Positions 24,467 to 32,378 of a stretch of 64,000 nt of DNA are shown here, piece after piece. The notes below the pieces were generated by a model. The model was not told the origin of the DNA. It did not search any database and saw only the letters and a list, made by a program, of their open reading frames with translations. The DNA comes from Streptomyces dysideae (GTDB lineage Bacteria > Actinomycetota > Actinomycetes > Streptomycetales > Streptomycetaceae), in the NCBI RefSeq assembly GCF_001514305.1, contig NZ_KQ949084.1, positions 62,001 through 126,000 on the forward strand. The letters are read 5' to 3'. The stretch's first letter is position 1. Each line of letters starts with the position of its first letter. Made by a program: the position numbers and the translations under genes.

Positions 24467-26605
24467 ATGGTCACCATCCTGTCGCGAACCGCCTGGACGC
24501 CCTACACGCGCAATACCGGCACCATGAACCTCCTGGCCCTCGCCTTTTCGATCAACAACGGAATCTCGCTGGGGGCGGCGAAGGATCTCCTGATCGACTC
24601 GCTGGCGACCACACGCAACCTCACGGGAGGGGACTGGACGCCATGGAAGGGGGGCGTCTTCGTTCACCACGCCGGCCCAGGAAGCGTCGACTCCACAGAC
24701 TGCGAAGAATGCCGGTACGAGATCGCCGACATCTGGGCGTCCCATTACCGCGAGTACGGCAACATCGCCTACAACTTCATCGTCTGCCAGCACGGAAACA
24801 TCTTCAGAGCACAGGGCTATATACGGGGCGAGGCAAACGGAGGGTACGCGGAGGGGACCAAGCAAGGCCCGCACCCCGACCCGACCATGGAGGACCGGCA
24901 CATCAGAGTCGACGGCCACGGCCAGGTCGGCCGGAACGAGGCGTTCTACTCGATCCTCGGCCTGCTGCGGCTCAACGACCAGCCCACCGCCGCCATGCGT
25001 TCCTCCATCAAGGATCTCGTCTGGCACCTGCGGACCGAGGTCAGTGACAACCTGCGAGCCGGCAACCTGCTGTACCCCCACCAGCACGACGCCGGCTACA
25101 CCGTGTGCCCCGGAAACCTGACGCCCTACTGCAATGACGGCTCACTGGACCCCGGCGTGGGCGTCGTTCCCGGCCCGGCCATCAACGTCATCTCCCGCGA
25201 GAACTGGGGCGCCCGGCCGCCGACCTCGACGGTACACGTACCGCTCTCCAGCCGTACCGGCTTCTGCGTGCACTACTCGGCCGGCCCGCCCAGCCAGACG
25301 GTGCGCCAGATCCAGAACTACCACATGGACGGCCGGGGATGGCCGGACATCGGCTACAACTTCCTGGTCAACCAGCAGGGATGGATCTTCGAGGGCCGGG
25401 GCTGGACGAATGTGGGCGCCCACGCCCGGGGATACAACACCAGCCACATCGGAGTCTGTTTCATCGGCAGCGACGGGGACGCCACCCAGGCCGCCAAGAC
25501 CGCCATCCGCGCCCTGTTCCTCAAGGCACAGGAGCTGTGCGGCGGCGATCTCAGCGCTACGTACCACAGCGCGCTCGGCTCCACTTCCTGCCCCGGTAAC
25601 GACCTGCGCAGCTGGGTGCAGAGCGGGATGGGCGGAGAGAACGTCCCCATCGAGATCACACCACCTCCGGGCACCGGTTCCGGCCGGAGCGACGTGCGGT
25701 CGGTGGACGCGCAGCAGCGGGCCGTCAACGCACTCGGATACCAGCCCCCGCTGGCCGTCGACGGCGCCTTCGGGCCCCTCACCCTCGCCGGCGTGCAGTG
25801 GCTCCAGCGGACGGTCGGCGTCGAGGACGACGGACTGTGGGGCCCGCTGACCGAGGCCGCCTTCGGCGCCTACATCGGCAGCGGCGGCGGCCGTTCCGAT
25901 GTGCGGACCATCCGTGCCCAGCAGGTCGCCGTGAACGGCATGGGCTACTCCCCCGCGCTGGTCACCGACGGTGTGTACGGTGCCCAGACCAAGGAGGGCG
26001 TGGAGTGGCTCCAGGGCCGGCTCGGCGTCACCGCCGACGGACTGTGGGGCCCGGCGACCGAGCGGGCGTACATGGATCACGCGGGCGACGGTGGATGGTC
26101 CGGTGGCGCCAACACCACCATCCGCACGGTGACGCAGCAGCAGACCGCCGTCAACAGCCTGGGCTACAGCCCGGCCCTCGTCGTCGACGGCGTCTTCGGC
26201 CCGCTCACCTACGACGGGGTGCGCTGGCTCCAGGACCGGGTGGGCGCCCTCGTCGACGGCCTGTGGGGCCCGAACACCGAGTCCTGCTACAACGCCTACG
26301 CCAACGGGGAGGGCCTCGTGGTGGACGGCGTCTTCGGCGCGCGGACCATCGCGGCCCTCCAGCGGGCGATCGGGGCCGAGCCGGACGGAGTGTGGGGCCC
26401 GGAGTCCAAGCGGGCCCTGCAACGCCACCTCAACCGGGTGGCCGACGCCGGCCTCGTCGTGGACGGCGACATCGGCGCAGTGTCCGTGCGGGCCATGCAG
26501 GAGCACCTCAACACGATGACCGGCGCCGGCCTCGACGTGGACGGCGTCTGGGGAGCCGGCACCACCCGTGCCCTGCAGAGGGCCCTCAACCTGGAGAGGT
26601 TCTGA
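24467..26605 (+). CDS. Double PGRP-type N-acetylmuramoyl-L-alanine amidase with five peptidoglycan-binding domains
   Basis: A 712-residue protein. Domain 1 (1-225) is an amidase_2/PGRP fold with zinc ligands visible as FVHHAGP (His68), and HDAGYTVCPG (His207, Cys214). Domain 2 (238-390), entered by ISRENWGARPP, has CVHYSAGPP (His269), YHSALGSTSCPG (His367, Cys375) and so looks active too. Residues 405-705 contain ten DG-x-W/F-G motifs, two per unit, giving five PG_binding_1 domains. It cuts the bond between MurNAc and the stem peptide. There is no signal peptide, although neighbours have them. The next gene starts 1 bp after its stop, so they are coupled. A broken duplicate lies at 19807. Confidence 0.9.
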   Translation: MVTILSRTAWTPYTRNTGTMNLLALAFSINNGISLGAAKDLLIDSLATTRNLTGGDWTPWKGGVFVHHAGPGSVDSTDCEECRYEIADIWASHYREYGNIAYNFIVCQHGNIFRAQGYIRGEANGGYAEGTKQGPHPDPTMEDRHIRVDGHGQVGRNEAFYSILGLLRLNDQPTAAMRSSIKDLVWHLRTEVSDNLRAGNLLYPHQHDAGYTVCPGNLTPYCNDGSLDPGVGVVPGPAINVISRENWGARPPTSTVHVPLSSRTGFCVHYSAGPPSQTVRQIQNYHMDGRGWPDIGYNFLVNQQGWIFEGRGWTNVGAHARGYNTSHIGVCFIGSDGDATQAAKTAIRALFLKAQELCGGDLSATYHSALGSTSCPGNDLRSWVQSGMGGENVPIEITPPPGTGSGRSDVRSVDAQQRAVNALGYQPPLAVDGAFGPLTLAGVQWLQRTVGVEDDGLWGPLTEAAFGAYIGSGGGRSDVRTIRAQQVAVNGMGYSPALVTDGVYGAQTKEGVEWLQGRLGVTADGLWGPATERAYMDHAGDGGWSGGANTTIRTVTQQQTAVNSLGYSPALVVDGVFGPLTYDGVRWLQDRVGALVDGLWGPNTESCYNAYANGEGLVVDGVFGARTIAALQRAIGAEPDGVWGPESKRALQRHLNRVADAGLVVDGDIGAVSVRAMQEHLNTMTGAGLDVDGVWGAGTTRALQRALNLERF

Positions 26606-26606
26606 C

Positions 26607-28502
26607 ATGCGACAGCACGACGACAGCCGCCGCGGCGTCGACGACCCCGCGGCCGAGTCGGCCGGCCGGGGCGCTTCCCGCCGCTCGTTTCTCGCCGCGG
26701 GCACCGCCACCGCCACCGCACTGCTCGCCTCCGGTACCCCCGCGGCCCTTGCCGCGCCGCGCACGGGCGCGGCCACGAGGACGGGGACGGGCTCCGCCGT
26801 GCGCGCCCTGTCCACATTCGCCGCCGTACCAGCGGCCACCAGCGACACGGTGACGGTACCGGCCGGCTTCCGGGCCGCGCCCCTGGCCCGCTGGGGTGAC
26901 GGACTGAGCCCCGCTTCCCCTCGCTGGCGGCCCGCCGGCGGCGGCGCGGCGGCCCAGGCCCTCCAGGTCGGCAGTCACCACCACGGTGTGGAGTTCCTTC
27001 CCCGCGCCGCAGGGCACAAGGGCCTGCTGGTCGTCACCCACGAGTCGGCCGACGAGACAGCCGGCCAGGTGCCCGGCGAGGTGGCGATGGCCGCGCAGGG
27101 AGTGACGGTCGTGGCCGTGGCCGCGGCCGGATCCGACGGTGCGTGGCGCACGGCAGGCTCCCGGTTCAACCGCCGCCTGACCGCCGACACCCGGGTAACG
27201 CCGGCCGGCCCGGCCGCCGAACGTCTCACCGGGGCGGGTGGGCCGGCCCTCCGGGGCGTACTGGCCCCCGGCGCCACCGGGACCACGCCCTGGGGCACCG
27301 TCCTGCTGGCGGAGCGGAACGCCAACGCCTGCTTCGGCACGGACAGCCCCGCCTGGCGGCGCGGCGAGAACGAGCGGCGCTACGGCCTGGCCGCCGGCGG
27401 CCTGGGCAGCCCCTGGCACACCGCGGACGCCCGCTTCGACCTCGCCGACCGCCGGGCGGTGCCCGAGGCGTTCGGCTGGATCGTGGAGCTCGACCCGGAC
27501 GCCCCGGACTCCGTGCCCGTCAAGCGGACCGCCCTGGGGCGCTTCTGGCACGGTGCAGCCACCGTCACCGAGACCCACGACGGACGGGCTGTCGTCTACA
27601 GCACGGACGCCGAGGACGGCGAGTACCTCTACCGCTTCGTCAGCTCCAGGCCGTGGCGCACGCTCCGCGCCCAGGGCCGCAGCCCGCTGGACCACGGCAC
27701 GCTCGCCGTCGCGCGCCTGGCCGACGACGGCTTTGGCCGCTGGCTCCCGCTGGCCTTCGGCCAGGGCCCGCTGACCGCGGCCAACGGCTGGCGTGACCAG
27801 GCGGACGTACTGGTCCGCGCCCGCCTCGCCGCCGACGCCCTCGGGGCCACCGGGCTGGCCGGACCCGAGGGAGTCGCCGTGGATCCGCACAGTGGCTCGG
27901 TCTACCTTGCCCTGGCCGGCAGCAGCGGCCCGGCCGGATGCACCGACTGCGCCGAGGACACCGGGTCCGCCGGGAAGCGGTCGGCGCGGCACAGTCCGTA
28001 CGGCCGGGTGCTGCGGTGGCGCGAGGGGACGGACGGATCAGATGGCGCCGCCGAGGACACGTTCCGCTGGGAGGAGTTCCTGACCGGTGGTGCGGCGGAG
28101 CTGACGGAGCACGGGCGGTTCGCCTGCCCGAAGGGGGTGGGTTTCACTGCCGAGGGGCTGCTGTGGATCTCCACCGGTATCCCCGCCCACGACCTCGGCG
28201 GGCCCGACCCCGTCCACCGGGCCGTCGGCAACAACGCGCTGTTGGCCGCCGATCCCCGCACCGGCACGGTACGACGCTTCCTGACCGCGCCCCGCGGCGC
28301 CGAGGTGACCGGGGTGTCCGCATCCGCCGACGGCCACACCCTGTTCGTCAACATCCAGCACCCCGGACAGGGGACCGCCGCCTCCGCCGACCGTCCACGC
28401 GCCGTCGGCAACTGGCCGGACCACGAGCCCGGGGGCCGCCCGCGCTCGGCCACCGTCGCGGTCCGGGTACCGGCCGGTCCCGAGGCTGCCGCCGGCCAGT
28501 AG
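26607..28502 (+). CDS. Tat-exported PhoX-like (DUF839) protein
   Basis: A 631-residue protein with twin-arginine signal ASRRSFLAAG near residue 27. The body matches the DUF839/PhoX beta-propeller: HHHGVEFLPRAAGHKGLLVVTHES, GTTPWGTVLLAERN, EGVAVDPHSGSVYLA, and SADGHTLFVNIQHPGQG (quoted in pieces). PhoX enzymes are calcium/iron phosphatases. The Cys that in PhoX precedes TTPWGT seems absent (sequence LAPGATGTTPWG), so metal binding may differ. It starts 1 bp after the amidase stop and is certainly in the same operon. A role in removing phosphate from wall teichoic acid or wall fragments is only a guess. Confidence 0.82.
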   Translation: MRQHDDSRRGVDDPAAESAGRGASRRSFLAAGTATATALLASGTPAALAAPRTGAATRTGTGSAVRALSTFAAVPAATSDTVTVPAGFRAAPLARWGDGLSPASPRWRPAGGGAAAQALQVGSHHHGVEFLPRAAGHKGLLVVTHESADETAGQVPGEVAMAAQGVTVVAVAAAGSDGAWRTAGSRFNRRLTADTRVTPAGPAAERLTGAGGPALRGVLAPGATGTTPWGTVLLAERNANACFGTDSPAWRRGENERRYGLAAGGLGSPWHTADARFDLADRRAVPEAFGWIVELDPDAPDSVPVKRTALGRFWHGAATVTETHDGRAVVYSTDAEDGEYLYRFVSSRPWRTLRAQGRSPLDHGTLAVARLADDGFGRWLPLAFGQGPLTAANGWRDQADVLVRARLAADALGATGLAGPEGVAVDPHSGSVYLALAGSSGPAGCTDCAEDTGSAGKRSARHSPYGRVLRWREGTDGSDGAAEDTFRWEEFLTGGAAELTEHGRFACPKGVGFTAEGLLWISTGIPAHDLGGPDPVHRAVGNNALLAADPRTGTVRRFLTAPRGAEVTGVSASADGHTLFVNIQHPGQGTAASADRPRAVGNWPDHEPGGRPRSATVAVRVPAGPEAAAGQ

Positions 28503-28560
28503 CCGGATGGCGCGCGTCCAGCACTCCCGCTCACTGACACAACATCAGCAAACAGCGGTC

Positions 28561-28578
28561 GGAACGCTCGGACGTTCC
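28561..28578. promoter_or_regulatory. Palindrome upstream of the second binding protein
   Basis: GGAACG-CTCGGA-CGTTCC is a perfect inverted repeat with 6-bp arms, 23 bp before the ATG at 28602. It is a candidate operator; it does not match the palindrome at 19156. Confidence 0.4.
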
Positions 28579-28601
28579 ACCGGGAAACGGAGAATCGTCT
28601 C

Positions 28602-29168
28602 ATGCCAGGAATCCGTCGCCTCCTCGTCGCAGGCGCCACCGCCGCGCTGGCCCTCGGCGTCGTGATGAGCCCCAGCCCCGCCACCGCCGATGTGAGCAAG
28701 GGGTACATCGACGCGGACCCCGGAGCCCAGAACGACTTCGAGGACGAGGCCACCTTGTGGCCGGGAAGCCCGTACTGGAACAGCAACGCCGTCGGCGTGG
28801 TGCAGACCATCCTGCATGCGGAGCGCATCCTCGACACGACTGACGTCGACTGCGCCTACGGAACCACCACCGCGAACGCCGTCAAAACCCTGCAGCGCCG
28901 CCTGGGCTTCACCGGAAGCGACGTCGACGGCGTCGTCGGCCCGAAGACCTGGGCCAGACTGGACAACCGCCTGGTCGTAGGCCCCGTCTACAACGACAGC
29001 CAGGAATGGATCCACTACCGGACCACGGGCGACTGGACCCGAACCAGGGTGTTTCTGCGCGCCCGGGTCAGCGACGGCACCTACCTCTTCCGCTACTGGG
29101 GCCTCGACGCACAATCCGAATGGCGCCAGGCCCTCTACCGCCCACTGGGAGGTTCGGTGTGCCGGTGA
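28602..29168 (+). CDS. Secreted peptidoglycan-binding protein 2
   Basis: A 188-residue protein with a Sec signal (cleavage after ATA near residue 30). The middle is a clear PG_binding_1 domain: DVDCAYGTTTANAVKTLQRR and DVDGVVGPKTWARLDN. The C-terminal 65 residues are Tyr/Trp/Arg-rich and end SVCR, giving one Cys to pair with that in DCAYG. The shared opening (GYI, then an acidic stretch with LWPG/LWAG) shows it is a paralogue of the protein at 19246. It has its own candidate operator and closes the wall cluster. Confidence 0.82.
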   Translation: MPGIRRLLVAGATAALALGVVMSPSPATADVSKGYIDADPGAQNDFEDEATLWPGSPYWNSNAVGVVQTILHAERILDTTDVDCAYGTTTANAVKTLQRRLGFTGSDVDGVVGPKTWARLDNRLVVGPVYNDSQEWIHYRTTGDWTRTRVFLRARVSDGTYLFRYWGLDAQSEWRQALYRPLGGSVCR

Positions 29169-29250
29169 CGATCAGGGGGACCGCTGGCCACGGCAGCCTG
29201 CCCGCCATGTCCGCATGGGAGGGTGGGAGGAGCAAGGCGGAGGGGGTCCG

Positions 29251-29307
29251 GTCGAAGCTGATGCGGCTGGAATCCTCGGACCCAACACGGTCGCGGCGCT
29301 ACCTGAA
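29251..29307 (+). pseudogene. Remnant of a peptidoglycan-binding motif
   Basis: Reads VEADAAGILGPNTVAALPE, the second half of a PG_binding_1 domain, without a gene around it. It is likely the tail of another lost copy. Confidence 0.5.
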
Positions 29308-29340
29308 CCTCTTCGGCTACGGCCTAACCCTCGCATAACC

Positions 29341-29369
29341 GACAGCCCCGGCGAACACCGAGGGCTGTC
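29341..29369. terminator. Hairpin at the end of the wall cluster
   Basis: GACAGCCC-CGG and CCG-A-GGGCTGTC pair around CGAACA. It lies between the rightward wall genes and a leftward gene remnant, so it may end both transcripts. Confidence 0.6.
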
Positions 29370-29385
29370 CGGTCGTACGTCGGTC

Positions 29386-29610
29386 TCAGCCGAGCCGGGT
29401 CACGTCCAGCTCACCCTCCGCGTACCGCCTGCGCAGCACCTTCTTGTCGAACTTGCCCACGCTCGTCTCCGGGACCGACTCGATCACCGTCCAGCGCTCC
29501 GGGAGCTGCCACTTCGCGATTCCGGCCTGGTCGGCAAGGAAGGTGCGCAGGGCTTCGAAGCCGGTCGTCGCGCTCTCCTTCAGGGCGACGGTGGCCAGTG
29601 GGCGCTCGCC
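29386..29610 (-). pseudogene. C-terminal remnant of an acyl-CoA synthetase (AMP-binding enzyme)
   Basis: The 74 residues GERPLATVALKE ... ESVPETSVGKFDKKVLRRRY are the C-terminal domain of long-chain fatty acid CoA ligases, including the catalytic Lys in the GKFDKK motif. Upstream sequence no longer matches and the large N-terminal domain is gone. A core or island gene cut off by rearrangement. Confidence 0.8.
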
Positions 29611-29838
29611 CTCAAGTGGTCCGACCTGGACCTTGAACGGGGCGTGCCGATGGTCCGCCGGAGTCACCGCCGCCCGCGCCGCACCACTCCAGCGCACTCC
29701 AGCGGACGTGACCAACGGCCGCTTTGGCGTCGAATGTGCGATCTGGCAAACATGGATGGGTTGTTGTTGTGTCCCTGTTCCGTGCCCTGGGGAAGCCGCG
29801 TGTCCCGCCTTTTACTACGAAGGGGGCCCGGACATTGG

Positions 29839-30279
29839 TCAGACGCGGACCCATTCCACGGGGCTGCTGCGGCCTGTGGATGCTGCGTGGCAGAGCTTCG
29901 GAATGTGGGAACCGTCGGTGGAGGCGACCTTCATCGGCCCGCCCGAGCAGGCTGCTGTGGCGACCACGAGCGCGTCCACGACGTTTTCGTGACCGTCCAG
30001 ACCGGCATCCTCCAGTAGTTCTGCCGCGCGGTCGGCGATGAGCTCGGTTGCGGGGATGACGGTGAGCCGGGAGCGGAGCCAGCGCAGGTGGTTCGCGGCT
30101 TGTCCGGTGCGGCGGACTTCGGCGATGCTGACCGTGGAGATCGCGGCCGCGTACCCCTCGGCTTCGGCGACCTTGAGCATCAGTGTCATTCTGCGGTCCT
30201 GGTCGGCCAGGAGAGACAGCGGCTGTGCATCAAGGACGAGGAGGGCGCGGGGGAACGCCGGGGCTACTCGCCGTGCCAT
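29839..30279 (-). CDS. PIN-domain toxin (VapC-like)
   Basis: A 146-residue PIN nuclease-type protein. Acidic residues expected for the metal site are present: LLVLDAQPL near the start, STVSIAEVRR, VVDALVVATA, and a late VASTDGSHI. PIN toxins of TA pairs usually cut tRNA or other RNA. Its start overlaps the antitoxin gene by 16 bp. The pair is minus-strand, next to the right island border, as addiction modules often are. Confidence 0.85.
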   Translation of the reverse strand: MARRVAPAFPRALLVLDAQPLSLLADQDRRMTLMLKVAEAEGYAAAISTVSIAEVRRTGQAANHLRWLRSRLTVIPATELIADRAAELLEDAGLDGHENVVDALVVATAACSGGPMKVASTDGSHIPKLCHAASTGRSSPVEWVRV

Positions 30280-30512
30280 GTCCGGCGGGCCTCCTCGATT
30301 TCCTCGGGAGTGAAGGAGCCGTGCTCGTCCTCGTACGCCTCGACGATCTCCCTGGTTTTGGTCAGGGCGAGGGCGTGTTCGACGGCGTCGGAGACGAAGC
30401 GCGAGAAACCCCGGGTGCCTGTGCGGGCTTCGACCTCGCGGGCAAGCGATCTGGGGATGGTGACGGACTTCTTGACAGTGGTCTCGTCCGGAGGCGCGTG
30501 CTCGCTAGCCAT
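30264..30512 (-). CDS. RHH/CopG-type antitoxin
   Basis: An 82-residue protein. KKSVTIPRSLAREVEARTG and FSRFVSDAVEHALAL form the ribbon-helix-helix fold for DNA binding, and the acidic tail EEIEEARRTWHGE would cover the toxin. It overlaps the PIN toxin gene and should autoregulate the pair. Confidence 0.85.
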   Translation of the reverse strand: MASEHAPPDETTVKKSVTIPRSLAREVEARTGTRGFSRFVSDAVEHALALTKTREIVEAYEDEHGSFTPEEIEEARRTWHGE

Positions 30513-30727
30513 ACGGCATTATCCCACTGGTAGTAGGACTTCTGTCCAGTCGGATGGAGGCCTCCTGCAGGCCCCCGCCGCGGGGAAATCGCGGGGATCG
30601 CCTCGGAGGAGGGACTGCAGATGGCGAATCCCTCCGTGGGAGGGCGTAACGCGCTTGGCATGCGGGGCGATTGTGCTCTAGGCGTCTCCCGTGCGGCATG
30701 GTGGTGAGGTACGTGTCGCACGCAAAA

Positions 30728-30764
30728 CACCCTCCTGACTGCGTTTCCGCAGGTCAGGAGGGTG
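30728..30764 (-). terminator. Intrinsic terminator of tRNA-Ser
   Basis: CACCCTCCTGAC (30728-30739) and GTCAGGAGGGTG (30753-30764) form a perfect 12-bp stem; the minus-strand transcript then reads TTTTGCG. It lies 6 bp beyond the tRNA 3' end. Confidence 0.9.
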
Positions 30765-30770
30765 TGAGAG

Positions 30771-30855
30771 CGGTAGCGGAGGGATTTGAACCCTCGGTGA
30801 CTTGCGCCACACTCGCTTTCGAGGCGAGCTCCTTCGGCCGCTCGGACACGCTACC
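30771..30855 (-). tRNA. tRNA-Ser (anticodon CGA)
   Basis: Acceptor stem GGTAGCG/CGCTACC with discriminator G, long variable arm, and T arm with GGTTCAAATCC. The anticodon stem CTCGC/GCGAG encloses CTCGAAA, so the anticodon is CGA (30819-30821). CCA is not encoded. This gene served as integration site of the island to its 3' side; the tadA gene is 5' to it. Confidence 0.95.
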
Positions 30856-30915
30856 GGGAGAGACCTTACAGCACGCCGGGGTGTGGTTTGAAATCCGTAT
30901 TCGCGGTTCAGGGGT

Positions 30916-31347
30916 TCACGGGTTCCGGAAGAACTCCGTGAGGATCCGGGCGCACTCCGCGGCGAGTACGCCCTCGATCACTTCGGGGCGGTGGTTGAGC
31001 CGCCGGTCGCGTACGACGTCCCAGAGGGATCCGGTGGCGCCGGCCTTCTCGTCGCGGGCGCCGTAGACGACGCGGTCCACGCGGGACTGCACGAGCGCGC
31101 CGGCGCACATCGTGCAGGGCTCCAGCGTGACGACCAGCGTGCAGTCCGACAGCCGCCACTCACCGAGCTTCGCGGCCGCCCGCCGGATCGCGAGGATCTC
31201 GGCATGGGCGGTCGGGTCGCCGGTCGCCTCGCGCTCGTTGTGGGCGGTCGCGAGGACGGTCGTACCGTCGCCGGACAGCACGACGGCGCCGACGGGGACG
31301 TCCCCGCCCCGGCGGGCCTGTGCGGCCTCGTCCAGGGCGAGCCGCAT
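30916..31347 (-). CDS. tadA: tRNA-specific adenosine deaminase TadA
   Basis: A 143-residue deaminase. The zinc site is complete: HAE at 48-50 and PCTMC at 77-81. It converts A34 of tRNA-Arg(ACG) to inosine. The gene lies beside tRNA-Ser and 56 bp after a companion gene known as tRNA adenosine deaminase-associated protein. ARILTEFFRNP at the C-terminus is typical of actinobacterial TadA. Confidence 0.93.
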   Translation of the reverse strand: MRLALDEAAQARRGGDVPVGAVVLSGDGTTVLATAHNEREATGDPTAHAEILAIRRAAAKLGEWRLSDCTLVVTLEPCTMCAGALVQSRVDRVVYGARDEKAGATGSLWDVVRDRRLNHRPEVIEGVLAAECARILTEFFRNP

Positions 31348-31403
31348 CGCGGCCCGCCAGCGGTCGCGTACCGGATCCGGTGGACCCGTGGTGGGCTCCG
31401 GGC

Positions 31404-31973
31404 TCAGCGGACGGTCTCCAGGACCTCCGAGGCGCCCAGGGCCTCGGCGATGGCGCCCAGCGCGTCGTCGGCGTCCAGGGCCTTCAGCTCCTTCTCGCCG
31501 ATGCCCAGGTCGTCGAGGATCTCGCTGTCGCCCACCGGGCTGTGCGGGACGGCCTCGGCGGAGCCGCCGCCGTCCTCGTCGTCCGTGTCGTCGTCGGTGT
31601 CGGCGTCGTCGTCAGGCTCCTCCGTACCGTCGAGGTCGAGGGAGTCCAGGTCGGCGCCGTCGTCACCGGGCTCCCTTCCGAGCAGTTCGTCGGTGAGCAG
31701 GATCTCGCCGTAACTGCTGCGGGCAGCGGCGGCGGCGTCCGAGACGTAGATACGAGGGTCGTCCTCGCCGTCGATCCGGACGACGCCGAACCAGGCGTCC
31801 TCCTGCTCGATGAGCACCAGCACCGTGTCGTCCTCGGGCGAGGCTTCGCGGGCCAGGTCGGCCAGATCCGACAGGGTTTCCACATCGTCGAGCTCTGTGT
31901 CGCTCGCTTCCCACCCGTCTTCGGTGCGCGCGAGCAGTGCGGCGAAGTACACCGTGACTCTCCCACTGGTCAT
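31404..31973 (-). CDS. tRNA adenosine deaminase-associated protein
   Basis: A 189-residue acidic protein beginning near VTVYFAALLARTEDGWEASD, with SDLADLAREASPEDDTVLVLIEQED and a long Asp/Glu-rich middle, then GEKELKALDADDALGAIAEALGASEVLE (in pieces). This family is found next to tadA in actinobacteria; its biochemical role is not established. An in-frame GTG five codons into the chain is an alternative start. Confidence 0.82.
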   Translation of the reverse strand: MTSGRVTVYFAALLARTEDGWEASDTELDDVETLSDLADLAREASPEDDTVLVLIEQEDAWFGVVRIDGEDDPRIYVSDAAAAARSSYGEILLTDELLGREPGDDGADLDSLDLDGTEEPDDDADTDDDTDDEDGGGSAEAVPHSPVGDSEILDDLGIGEKELKALDADDALGAIAEALGASEVLETVR

Positions 31974-32192
31974 AGACGTGCCGGTTGGGGGTCCCCCCGG
32001 CGGAGGTTGCGGGCGGGGAGTGCGGAACCCTGAGCCCCACCCACTCGGAATCGTGGCAGAAACGGAGCGTCGAGGGGACGTCTTCGGCTCCCTGTGTCCG
32101 CCCGTTTTGATCGGCCACGAGCGGGATCGTACGACGAGGTCGGCGCGGCGCCCGCATCCGGGCGGCCATGTGAGGGGTGCGGAGCCCGCGGC

Positions 32193-32378
32193 CTACCAGC
32201 GGAAGGTGCGCATACGCACGGCGTGGCGCAGCCGTGCGGCCTTGGCGCGGCGGGGCTGCACGCGGTCGCGCAGCTCGCGGGCCTCGGCCAGTTCGCGCAG
32301 GAACTGGGCCCGGCGGCGCCGGCGCGCGGCCTCGGTCTCTCGCGGCGAGGCTTCCTCGCGGGACTCACGGTCAGGCAT
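32193..32378 (-). CDS. Small basic conserved protein
   Basis: A 61-residue, Arg-rich protein with a long charged helix (REEASPRETEAARRRRRAQF, ELAEARELRDRV) ending in HAVRMRTFRW. The same type of protein occurs next to upp in other Streptomyces as I remember. RNA or DNA binding is likely from charge. It is divergent from upp. Confidence 0.65.
   Translation of the reverse strand: MPDRESREEASPRETEAARRRRRAQFLRELAEARELRDRVQPRRAKAARLRHAVRMRTFRW

Larger units (their letters stand above)
15286..30824. mobile_element. Probable genomic island integrated in tRNA-Ser(CGA), about 15.5 kb
   Basis: The element lies between the decayed tRNA 3' half (15286-15339) and the intact tRNA gene (30771-30855). It carries accessory genes (wall-binding and wall-cutting proteins, membrane HTH regulators, toxin-antitoxin), several pseudogenes and stretches of lower GC, while both flanks are core genes. 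A third 25-bp tRNA fragment at 16655-16679 suggests two successive or tandem insertions. No integrase, excisionase or replication gene is visible, so the island appears fixed. Confidence 0.65.

Noticed and set aside
15286-30824. Search for an integrase or other phage genes in the island
   Set aside because: No protein in the interval shows tyrosine or serine recombinase motifs, terminase, portal or capsid features, so I do not call it a prophage.
31984-32003. Second copy of the palindromic repeat seen in the GT39 gene
   Set aside because: GGGGGTCCCCCCGG matches only one arm; the rest is different, so I mention it but do not list it as a copy.
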